In this document: piece after piece, positions 16,711-24,338 of the stretch | Numbering within the stretch: position 1 is the stretch's first letter | How the letters are laid out: each line of letters begins with the position of its first letter | Made by a program: the position numbers and the translations under genes | The notes under the pieces: model-generated | What the model was told of the DNA's origin: nothing | What the model saw: only the letters and a program-made list of their open reading frames with translations | Databases searched by the model: none | Source of the DNA: Bacillus sp. V2I10 | Lineage (GTDB): Bacteria; Bacillota; Bacilli; Bacillales; Bacillaceae | Length of the DNA: 64,000 bases | Assembly: GCF_030817055.1 (NCBI RefSeq) | Contig: NZ_JAUSYV010000001.1 | Span: 644,001 to 708,000 of the forward strand | Reading direction: 5' to 3'

Positions 16711-18828
16711 TTGAACGAGATTGAAGTTGTTCATGTCGTATTTAAAACACATCTTGATATCGGTTTTACAGATTTAGCTGAAAATGTGACGAATCAATAT
16801 ATTCAGTCCTACATACCCAAGGCGATTGAATTAAGCCGGGAGCTTGAGAAGGAGAAAGGCAGTGCCGGGTTTGTATGGACTACGGGCTCTTGGCTCATTC
16901 ATGAATACTTAAAACGGGCAAATGCTGATGAAAAAAAGGTCATGGATGATGCCATCTCTAGAGGGTATATCGCCTGGCACGGCCTTCCTTTCACGACACA
17001 TACGGAATTGATGGACAAAAATCTGTTTAAATACGCATTAACGATCTCGAAGAATCTTGATAAGAAGTATGAGAAAAAGACGATCGCCGGAAAAATGACA
17101 GATGTCCCGGGACATACAAAGGCTATGATTCCTCTGCTCGCCGAAAGTGGAATCAAGTATTTGCATTTTGGAGTAAACCCGGCCTCAAAGGTCCCTTCCG
17201 TCCCTAACCTGTTTGTATGGAAAGCGGATGATGGCTCTGATGTCATTATTAATTATGCAGACAATTACGGGGATGTCTTAAGGATAGGTGGATTGAATGA
17301 GGTGATGGTATTTGCCCACACCGGCGACAATTGCGGACCGCCATCGATAGAGGATATCAAACAAGAGTTTACTAGATTAAGAGAACGCTTCCCGAATGCC
17401 AGAATTAAAGCGTCTACTATGGATGCCTTTGCAGAAAAGCTTCTTTCGATCAAGCATACACTTCCAGTTGTGCATGAAGAGATCGGCGATACATGGATTC
17501 ATGGAGCAGGCACCGATCCCAAAAAAGTCGCGGAATACCGTGAGCTGATCAGGCTTCGAAATACATGGATCACACAAGGCAGATTTGAAGAAGACAGCGA
17601 AGAATTCAAGGAGTTTTCGGATTGGTTATTGTTAATTCCTGAGCATACATGGGGCCTTGATGAAAAAAAGTATTTAAATGACTATAAACATTATGCAAAA
17701 CAAGATTTTAAGTCGGCTAGAGAGCGCGACTTGATTTCAAAAGATGCGGTTCCTGATAAATACGGCTACATTGGTTCATTTGCGATGCATGAATTTGACA
17801 ATATGTCCAAGCAGCTCTTTTCAACCACATGGGAAAATAGAAGCTACAGCTTATTTGAAAGCTCATGGAAGGAGCAGAGAGGGTTTCTTCAAAAAGCTGT
17901 TGGAGCGCTTTCTTCTGACAAAAAGCAGGAAGTCAAGGCAGCCCTCGAGGCATTAGTGCCTGTTAAGAATGAAGAGAATTTTTTAGAGGAAATAAGAACA
18001 GGCACTGTTTATTCACTTGGTGAGTTCCAAGTATCATTCTCGGATGATGGCTCCATCTCTCGATTACTTGATCGATCAGGTAAAGAGTGGGCCAATCAAG
18101 ATCAGCGGCTTGGAGTATTTTCCTATGAATCCTTCGGAACAGAAAACTATCAGACGTGGTTTAAGCAGTATGTAGAAAATCTTCATCAAACCTACCGCTG
18201 GTCAGAGGCAGATCAAGGGAAGCCGGGCATGGAGCTGGTTGAGCCCATTCCTGTACATACTCTCTATCGTCCTGAATTAATTTCCCTGACAAAGCATAAA
18301 GATCAGGGCTTAGATCGAGTCTATGTGAACCTTCGTTTGCCGGTTCAGGCTGCAGAGCTGTTCGGTGCTCCAAGAGAAGTTGAGATTATCTATACATTTT
18401 TAAAGCATGAGCCAACGATTGATATTGAAATGAATTGGTTTGGAAAAGATGCAAACCGTCTTCCTGAAGCGATATGGTTCTCATTTAATCTGCAGGTAGA
18501 TAATCCGTCTCTTTGGAAAATGGATAAAATGGGCACCCTGATTTCTCCGTATGAGGTTGTAAAAAACGGAAACCGCAACCTTCATGGCATTCAGTCGGGA
18601 GTAACTTACCATGGCGCAGATGGATGGGCTGTCATTGAAACGAAGGATGTCCCTCTTGTGTCACCAGGAGAAAAACGATTATTACAGCTGGATAATAAAC
18701 CTCCGACTTTAGAGAACGGCTTTCATTTTAATTTATACAACAATGTATGGGGAACGAATTTTCCAATGTGGTACGAAGAAGATGCCAAATTTAGATTTTC
18801 ATTGAACCTTCATTCATATGGAAAATAA
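16711..18828 (+). CDS. GH38-like alpha-mannosidase-type protein (DUF5054-like)
   Basis: A 705-residue protein whose N-terminal part resembles the GH38/57 barrel: HLDIGFTD at residues 14-21, WTTGSWLIHEYLK near 56-68, and MTDVPGHTKAM around Asp131, the position where GH38 enzymes have their nucleophile. A long beta-rich C-terminal domain follows. It has no signal peptide. If active it would trim mannosyl or related residues from imported substrate. The divergence from classical GH38 is large, so another glycosidase or a lyase role is possible. TTG 16711 follows AGGGGTGA. It is the last gene of the LacI-controlled operon, with a terminator at 18893-18921. Confidence 0.7.
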   Translation: MNEIEVVHVVFKTHLDIGFTDLAENVTNQYIQSYIPKAIELSRELEKEKGSAGFVWTTGSWLIHEYLKRANADEKKVMDDAISRGYIAWHGLPFTTHTELMDKNLFKYALTISKNLDKKYEKKTIAGKMTDVPGHTKAMIPLLAESGIKYLHFGVNPASKVPSVPNLFVWKADDGSDVIINYADNYGDVLRIGGLNEVMVFAHTGDNCGPPSIEDIKQEFTRLRERFPNARIKASTMDAFAEKLLSIKHTLPVVHEEIGDTWIHGAGTDPKKVAEYRELIRLRNTWITQGRFEEDSEEFKEFSDWLLLIPEHTWGLDEKKYLNDYKHYAKQDFKSARERDLISKDAVPDKYGYIGSFAMHEFDNMSKQLFSTTWENRSYSLFESSWKEQRGFLQKAVGALSSDKKQEVKAALEALVPVKNEENFLEEIRTGTVYSLGEFQVSFSDDGSISRLLDRSGKEWANQDQRLGVFSYESFGTENYQTWFKQYVENLHQTYRWSEADQGKPGMELVEPIPVHTLYRPELISLTKHKDQGLDRVYVNLRLPVQAAELFGAPREVEIIYTFLKHEPTIDIEMNWFGKDANRLPEAIWFSFNLQVDNPSLWKMDKMGTLISPYEVVKNGNRNLHGIQSGVTYHGADGWAVIETKDVPLVSPGEKRLLQLDNKPPTLENGFHFNLYNNVWGTNFPMWYEEDAKFRFSLNLHSYGK

Positions 18829-18892
18829 GAAGAGGCGTGCGTATATGAAGCTTGCAACTGAAAGGGGAATCTGAATAGAACAGATCTATATG

Positions 18893-18921
18893 AAAAAACG
18901 AGAACTGTGTTCTCGTTTTTT
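18893..18921. terminator. Bidirectional terminator
   Basis: AAAAAACGAGAAC (18893-18905) and GTTCTCGTTTTTT (18909-18921) form a 13-bp stem with A and T flanks, serving the plus-strand operon and the convergent rpiR-type gene. Confidence 0.85.
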
Positions 18922-19729
18922 ATTTCCTCTCCAATCCGCCCAAAAACAAAGAATAAATCATATAAACCGAATTCACGACACTCATCATACTTAACTCCTC
19001 AATAATTGGCGACTTATAAGTGGTTACCTTCCGATTGCTCACTCGAATCATATCAGCTGCATGTTTTGCCAGAAACGACTCTTCATTTCCTGTAATGGCT
19101 ACAATTGGAATACCTTTTTCCCTAAGTGTCTTCACTAATCTAACAATAAATCTTGTTTCCCCTGAAAATGAAATGACTACTGCCACGTCTGCACCAGTCA
19201 GTGATTCCGCATCAGCGATCTGATTTTCATGATTGCTGTAGGCTGTAGAGTATTTACCTAAACGCATAAATTTGAATTGCGCATTTCGTGCGATAACGTG
19301 TGAAAAGGTGACTCCGAAGAATGATACCTTTTTTGCTTGGTGGATTCGCTTGACGATTTCCAGGATTTCTTTTGAATTTATAAGTTCGCTTGTTTCTTGA
19401 AGTGATTTTTGCACATCGCTGAAATAAGTTAGAAGCATATCTTCGTTTAGAGTTTCCTCTACTTCTGTATAATCCACTTCTGAATCATTGAACTCGATAT
19501 AGGTTCTGGCGTATTCTTTCAGTTCTTTGAAGGAAATGTTCTCAAACTTTTTACAGAAGCGCGTAATGGTGGCGGGAGATGTGTGGCAGGCTTCTGCAAG
19601 CTGATAAATCGACATTCCAGGAATTCTATCAACATGACGCAATATGTATTCGGCAATCACAATCTCTGAGTTTGTATGATCCGTTGAAGATTCGATAAAG
19701 TTAAGCAATTTAGCGATAAAGTTGTACAT
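18920..19729 (-). CDS. MurR/RpiR-family regulator (GlvR-like)
   Basis: A 269-residue sugar-phosphate sensing regulator. An N-terminal RpiR helix-turn-helix (MSIYQLAEACHTSPATITRF, about residues 38-57) is followed by a SIS domain (ADVAVVISFSGETRFIV, then PIVAITGNEESFLAKHAADM). The ATG at 19729 is preceded by GGAGG. It is divergent from a GH4 phosphoglucosidase gene with a perfect 10-bp palindrome between them. In B. subtilis the maltose-6'-phosphate locus is likewise controlled by an RpiR-family protein (GlvR), which supports a GlvR-like role. SIS binding of maltose 6'-phosphate or glucose 6-phosphate is inference. Confidence 0.9.
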   Translation of the reverse strand: MYNFIAKLLNFIESSTDHTNSEIVIAEYILRHVDRIPGMSIYQLAEACHTSPATITRFCKKFENISFKELKEYARTYIEFNDSEVDYTEVEETLNEDMLLTYFSDVQKSLQETSELINSKEILEIVKRIHQAKKVSFFGVTFSHVIARNAQFKFMRLGKYSTAYSNHENQIADAESLTGADVAVVISFSGETRFIVRLVKTLREKGIPIVAITGNEESFLAKHAADMIRVSNRKVTTYKSPIIEELSMMSVVNSVYMIYSLFLGGLERK

Positions 19730-19779
19730 AATGAGCCTCCGAACGTTTCTCCTAAATTGAAAATGCGCCTTTCTTCATA

Positions 19780-19804
19780 AAAAGTTTCATAAAATGAAAC
19801 TTTT
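19780..19804. promoter_or_regulatory. Operator for the RpiR-family regulator
   Basis: AAAAGTTTCA (19780-19789), spacer TAAAA, TGAAACTTTT (19795-19804): perfect 10-bp arms in the divergent region, the usual form of an RpiR/MurR site. Confidence 0.75.
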
Positions 19805-19838
19805 CTATTATTTCTGGATCTCCTTGTTAAGATGTACA

Positions 19839-19852
19839 TGTAACCGATAACA
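19839..19852. promoter_or_regulatory. Weak cre-like site upstream of GH4 gene
   Basis: TGTAACCGATAACA keeps 12 of 14 positions of the CcpA consensus. Position just before the ribosome binding site of the GH4 gene is plausible for roadblock repression, but two mismatches make it uncertain. Confidence 0.3.
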
Positions 19853-19876
19853 AACTCTTTAGGAGATGATTTTTAT

Positions 19877-21202
19877 ATGAAACAGTATAACGTATTAATC
19901 GTTGGCGGAGGTAGTACTTGGACGCCGGGATTGCTGAAAAGTATTTGCGTCAGACAAAAAACATTTCCGATTAAACGTCTGGTCATGCTCGATGTGAATG
20001 CTGAGCGTCAGCAGGTCATTGGCGATTTTGCTAACATATTATTCAGAGAAGAGTTCCCAGAACTTGAATTTCACTATACAACCAATAAAGAGGAAGCCAT
20101 CACAGAGGATTTAGACTTTGTATTTGTTCAAATGAGAACTGGCGGCTATGCTATGCGAGAGAAGGACGAAAAAATTCCGCTTAGCTTAGGTGTCATTGGG
20201 CAGGAAACGTGCGGACCAGGGGGATTTGCTTATGGAATGAGATCCATTCGGGATATGACGGAGCTCGTGAACGATGTTAGAAGCAAAACTAAGGATGCCT
20301 GGATCTTAAACTATACGAATCCAGCCGCTATAGTAGCAGATGCTTTACAGCGGATTTTCCCGGAAGACAAACGCATCCTGAACATTTGCGATCAGCCTGA
20401 GAATCTGCTTCGGTCCTATGGAAGACTGCTGAACCGAAACCCGAGAGACTTTGATCCTGTCTACTTTGGCTTGAATCATTTCGGCTGGTTTACGAAGCTG
20501 TACGACCAAGAAGGAAATGATTTGCTTCCTGAGCTGAGAGAAGTGATTTTAGAAGGCGGGTTCAGACCTGTTGATTATGAACAGCGGGACAAGACATGGC
20601 TTGAAACGTATGCAATGGTGGAACAGATGGTGCGCGATTTTCCTGATTATCTGCCGAACACCTACCTGCAGTATTACTTGTATCCGGACAAGGTTTTAAA
20701 TAAGTTGAATCCAGAATTTACGCGTGCAAACGAAGTCATGGATGGCCGTGAGAAACGAGTATTTGAGGAATGTCAGCGCATCATCGCAGCAGATACTGCC
20801 AAAGATTCTCACGTTGTTCATAATGATGCACATGGGGAATTTATTCTAATTGTAGCTGAATCGATTGCTTATAATAAAGGGGATAACTTTGTAGTGATCT
20901 TGAAAAATGACGGCATCATTGATAATCTCCCTGAAGATGCTATGGTAGAAGTTGCGGCAAGTCTTACTGCGAATGGTCCGAGACCGTATGCAGTAGGTGA
21001 AATTCCAACATTCTATAAAGGGTTAATTGAAGGACAGTTTGCTTATGAAAAACTGACGGTTGAGGCTTACCTTGAAGGATCTTATCAAAAGGCTCTCCAA
21101 GCCTTAACGCTAAACAGAACTGTTGTCTCTGCAGGAAAAGCACGTGAAGTGCTGGATGCTTTAATTGAGCAAAATAAAGAGTACTGGCCGGAATTAAATT
21201 AA
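19877..21202 (+). CDS. malA: 6-phospho-alpha-glucosidase (GH4, maltose-6'-phosphate type)
   Basis: NAD- and metal-dependent GH4 enzyme, 441 residues, cytosolic. It has the Rossmann motif GGGSTWTPG (10-18), GQETCGPGGFAYGMRSI (109-125) and the metal site Cys171 and His201. The motif at 171-174 is CDQP: the Asp is characteristic of 6-phospho-alpha-glucosidases (GlvA/MalA, catalytic Asp172), whereas beta-specific relatives have Asn. It would split maltose 6'-phosphate or a related alpha-glucoside phosphate made by the PTS permease downstream into glucose and glucose 6-phosphate. ATG 19877 follows AGGAGATG. Specificity for an alpha-linked substrate is well supported, exact sugar less so. Confidence 0.85.
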   Translation: MKQYNVLIVGGGSTWTPGLLKSICVRQKTFPIKRLVMLDVNAERQQVIGDFANILFREEFPELEFHYTTNKEEAITEDLDFVFVQMRTGGYAMREKDEKIPLSLGVIGQETCGPGGFAYGMRSIRDMTELVNDVRSKTKDAWILNYTNPAAIVADALQRIFPEDKRILNICDQPENLLRSYGRLLNRNPRDFDPVYFGLNHFGWFTKLYDQEGNDLLPELREVILEGGFRPVDYEQRDKTWLETYAMVEQMVRDFPDYLPNTYLQYYLYPDKVLNKLNPEFTRANEVMDGREKRVFEECQRIIAADTAKDSHVVHNDAHGEFILIVAESIAYNKGDNFVVILKNDGIIDNLPEDAMVEVAASLTANGPRPYAVGEIPTFYKGLIEGQFAYEKLTVEAYLEGSYQKALQALTLNRTVVSAGKAREVLDALIEQNKEYWPELN

Positions 21203-21311
21203 ATAGAACAAGGATGAGAGTGGTTCCGTAAGAGCTCCTCTCTCCTTTTACTAGAATGAAATGTAACTGCTTTCAGCATTATTTACATGGGGTAAGAAGG
21301 GATTGATTAAG

Positions 21312-22877
21312 ATGAAAAAAATCTTTAACTTTGATTTCTTTCAGCGCATTGGGAAGTCATTTATGGTTGTTATATCGCTTTTACCTGCGGCCGGTTTGCT
21401 CCTTGGAATAGGAACGACTCTGCAGTCGCCATATTTAATAGAGTATATGCCATTTCTGGAAAACGGATTTTGGCAAACCTTCGCGTCCTTAATGAAAGGT
21501 GCAGGGAGTGTCATCTTTAAAAACCTCGGTGTTCTTTTTGCCATTGGAATCGCCGGCAGCTGGACCGGTGGAAAGGCAGGAGCAAGTATATCCGCTTTTG
21601 TAGGATACATTGTCATGCATACAGTCATTGGGATTGTGTTAGGAATAACACCTGAAACAGCTGCAGAACCCGGGAAAACATTAGAACTGGGTATTCCTAC
21701 ACTTCAGGTCGGTGTTTTTGGCGGAATTATCATGGGCTTTGTTGCAGCTGCACTATATCAAAGGTTTCATGACTTTAAAATGCCAGAAATGCTGTCATTC
21801 TTTGGAGGCTCCCGTTTTGTGCCGATCATTACAGCGGGTGTATCCATTATCATGGCGCTGATCCTTGCATTTGTATGGCCTCATGTACAAGGATGGATTT
21901 TCTTCCTTGGCAATCAACTGGCAGGTGAAAACACACCACCGTTCTACATGTTTATCTATGGTTTAGTTGAGAGGGCACTTATTCCATTTGGTTTGCATCA
22001 CATCTTCTACATTCCAATCCGTTTCTCGGAAGTAGGTGGAACGTATACCACACTTGCCGGTTCAGTCGTCTCAGGTGATACGGCCATGTATATGGCTCAG
22101 CTGGCGGATAAACAGGTAAACGCTGTTGTTGAAATCACAGCTGGCCGCTTCATGACAGGGAAGTTCCCATTCATCCTGTTCGGTATTCCTGCAGCTGCTC
22201 TTGCAATGTACCATATGGCAAAACCCCAGCATAAGAAAGCAGTCGGCGGTCTGCTCCTGACAGCTGCCGGTACAGCTTTTTTAACGGGAATTACAGAACC
22301 GCTTGAATTCACGTTCTTATTTGTAGCGCCATTACTCTATGTCTTTCACTGTCTGATGGCTGGACTTTCCTTTATGCTAATGTATATGCTTGATGTCAAC
22401 ATAGGCTATGCAGGGGGAGCAGGAATCATTGATTTCACTTTATTTGGAATCCTGCCAGGAGTTGGCGAGCCATGGTGGCTAGTCCTTGCTGTCGGCTTAA
22501 CTATGTCTGTTGTGTATTATTTTGTCTTCCGCTTCGCCATCAGCAAGTGGAATCTGCTTACTCCAGGAAGAGGAGAAGAAGATTCCAACAGGCTGTACAG
22601 CAAGCAGGATTATAAGGATAAATCGAAAAACAAACAAGCGCTTCAAGTACTTGCAGCACTTGGAGGCGAACAGAATATCAACAATATCGATGCCTGTATT
22701 ACTAGGTTAAGAGTAGGTGTTAAGGATAAATCACAGGTGAATCATGAGGAGTTAAAAGAGCTTGGAGCTAAAGGAGTATTAGAAGTTGGAAATGGTATTC
22801 AGGCAATTTTTGGACCTACTGCTGAGATTTTAAAGAATCAAATTATTGATATTTTGGATAGTGATCGGACTGCTTAA
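21312..22877 (+). CDS. PTS sugar transporter EIICB (MalX/glucose family)
   Basis: Membrane permease of the phosphotransferase system, 521 residues. Residues 1 to about 410 are the EIIC channel with some ten spans; landmarks are GLHHIFYIPIRF and GITEPLEF, the substrate-binding motif. A linker leads to an EIIB domain in which Cys462 (NIDACITRLRV) is phosphorylated. There is no EIIA domain here or nearby, so one must be borrowed. The closest pattern is E. coli MalX. ATG 21312 is preferred over TTG 21303, which lies only 2 bases from AGAAGG. Lies 109 bases behind the GH4 gene, as expected for uptake and hydrolysis of an alpha-glucoside. Confidence 0.9.
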   Translation: MKKIFNFDFFQRIGKSFMVVISLLPAAGLLLGIGTTLQSPYLIEYMPFLENGFWQTFASLMKGAGSVIFKNLGVLFAIGIAGSWTGGKAGASISAFVGYIVMHTVIGIVLGITPETAAEPGKTLELGIPTLQVGVFGGIIMGFVAAALYQRFHDFKMPEMLSFFGGSRFVPIITAGVSIIMALILAFVWPHVQGWIFFLGNQLAGENTPPFYMFIYGLVERALIPFGLHHIFYIPIRFSEVGGTYTTLAGSVVSGDTAMYMAQLADKQVNAVVEITAGRFMTGKFPFILFGIPAAALAMYHMAKPQHKKAVGGLLLTAAGTAFLTGITEPLEFTFLFVAPLLYVFHCLMAGLSFMLMYMLDVNIGYAGGAGIIDFTLFGILPGVGEPWWLVLAVGLTMSVVYYFVFRFAISKWNLLTPGRGEEDSNRLYSKQDYKDKSKNKQALQVLAALGGEQNINNIDACITRLRVGVKDKSQVNHEELKELGAKGVLEVGNGIQAIFGPTAEILKNQIIDILDSDRTA

Positions 22878-22930
22878 ATTAATAGATGTATTTAGGTAAT
22901 TGTATTTGTGTTTAAAAGCTAGTTTAAAGA

Positions 22931-22967
22931 ATAAACCTCGGTGAGCTAGATCTCATTGAGGTTTTAT
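22931..22967 (+). terminator. Terminator after PTS gene
   Basis: AAACCTC..TGAG (22933-22945) pairs with CTCA..GAGGTTTT (22952-22965). Confidence 0.7.
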
Positions 22968-22999
22968 TATTAAACGAGAAAATAATTTCAATTTTCCTG

Positions 23000-23028
23000 T
23001 TGTGCACGAGAAGCATAGACAATATGAT
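23000..23028 (+). promoter_or_regulatory. Possible SigA promoter of the ROK gene
   Basis: TTGTGC (23000-23005), 17-base spacer, TATGAT (23023-23028). Moderate match; it follows the terminator of the PTS unit, so the ROK gene can have its own transcript. Confidence 0.4.
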
Positions 23029-23064
23029 TAATCTTATATAAGTTTGATGGGATGGTGGGGGAAA

Positions 23065-23964
23065 ATGAACATCGGAGTCGATTTAGGCGGTACAAACATT
23101 CGGGTGGCAGTGATTGATGATAATGGGATTATTTTAGAAGAGCTTGGATGCCCGACAGAAGCGGGGAATGGGCCGCTTCCGGCTATTGAAAAAATCATTG
23201 CAATGATTCAATCATTGCAGGAAAAACACGCTGTTCAAGCTGTTGGCATTGGAGCGCCGGGGCCGCTGGATGCAAAAAGGGGAATCATTATAGAACCTCC
23301 TAATCTTTCTAGCTGGAAAAATATTGATTTAACAAAAATGATTGAGTCGGCCATTCATTTGCCGGTGTATCTTGAAAACGATGCCAATGCAGCTGCTCTT
23401 GCAGAAGCACTGATCGGTGCTGGCAAAGAAGCTGAAAGTGTCTTTTATATAACTGTTTCTACTGGCATTGGCGGGGGTTACGTATATGACGGTAAGCTAA
23501 TACCAGGTGCTCAGGGAAACTGCGGTGAAATTGGAAATATGATAGTAGATCCACATGCAATAGGTGCTCCTAACCTTAACAAAGGAGCGTTAGAGGCACT
23601 TGCAAGCGGCACGGCAATTGGGAGAAAAGCTGAGTCTGTATTTGGGCCAGGCCACGGTGCAAAAGAAGTGTTCCTGTTTGCTCAAGAAGGCAATCAAGAG
23701 GCAGCTGAGATTATTGATGAAGCGCTGAGCTATTTGGCAATGGGGATTGCCAATATTGTTCATACTTTAAATCCGGAGGTTATCGTTCTTGGAGGCGGAG
23801 TGATGAAATCAAAGGATTTGATGCTAGATCCATTAAAAGAGAAAGTGGTTCCGCTTTTGTACCCTAGTCTTAGACCCCATCTCCAATTAAAGCTTGCTTT
23901 ATTGGATCAGAAAGCTGGAGTTGTCGGGGCGGGGATGATTCCAAGGCAATTTATGCAGAATTAG
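23065..23964 (+). CDS. ROK-family sugar kinase (glucokinase-like)
   Basis: A 299-residue kinase with the ATP-binding VDLGGTNIRVAV at the N-terminus, catalytic region LENDANAAALAEALIGA, and GNCGEIGNMIVD. The CxCGxxGC zinc motif present in most ROK kinases is replaced by PHAIGAPNLNKGALE, a departure seen in some ROK subgroups. It would phosphorylate glucose left by the GH4 enzyme or another free sugar such as mannose or GlcNAc; mannose would link to manA. ATG 23065 is chosen because GGTGGGGG precedes it. A long terminator follows. Confidence 0.82.
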   Translation: MNIGVDLGGTNIRVAVIDDNGIILEELGCPTEAGNGPLPAIEKIIAMIQSLQEKHAVQAVGIGAPGPLDAKRGIIIEPPNLSSWKNIDLTKMIESAIHLPVYLENDANAAALAEALIGAGKEAESVFYITVSTGIGGGYVYDGKLIPGAQGNCGEIGNMIVDPHAIGAPNLNKGALEALASGTAIGRKAESVFGPGHGAKEVFLFAQEGNQEAAEIIDEALSYLAMGIANIVHTLNPEVIVLGGGVMKSKDLMLDPLKEKVVPLLYPSLRPHLQLKLALLDQKAGVVGAGMIPRQFMQN

Positions 23965-23974
23965 TTACTAGAAT

Positions 23975-24015
23975 AACCTAAAAAAACCTTGAGTATTTCA
24001 AGGTTTTTTTAGGTT
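23975..24015. terminator. Terminator after ROK gene
   Basis: Perfect 18-bp stem: 23975-23992 pairs with 23998-24015, loop GTATT, with internal A7/T7 tracts. Confidence 0.85.
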
Positions 24016-24338
24016 GTTTTGTTATTGAGGGGAATTGTTGGTTGTTTTTCTCAAGATGATTGTATGTTAGGTTATGAAAAATATTCTTAGAGCTCTGTGT
24101 ACTGTGAGAGAATATCATTTATTTGAAAAATATGTTCTGCACGCCTCAACTAAAATATACACATCTCCAATTTGAGAATTGTCAGTTACGACACATTAAA
24201 AAAAAGATACATATATAAATAATGCTATTAATTTGCAAAGCTATAAATAATTAATTATTAGATTGGAGGCTGTGTTTATAAATCACTTTACTTCATGCTG
24301 TGACATTCAGGAATTATTTATTAGGGAGGAGTGAAACG
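24016..24338. other. Leader region of the GH85 operon
   Basis: About 320 AT-rich bases without a gene. It should contain the promoter for the glycan locus, but I see no convincing -35/-10 pair or palindrome. AGGGAGGAG at 24323-24331 is the ribosome binding site of the next gene. Confidence 0.4.

Noticed and set aside
16711..18828. Calling the protein a classical GH38 alpha-mannosidase
   Set aside because: Only the N-terminal motifs resemble GH38; the rest is divergent, so a GH38-like label is safer.
19877..21202. 6-phospho-beta-glucosidase (LicH/CelF) assignment
   Set aside because: The CDQP motif and overall pattern fit the alpha-type GlvA/MalA, not the CN-type beta enzymes.
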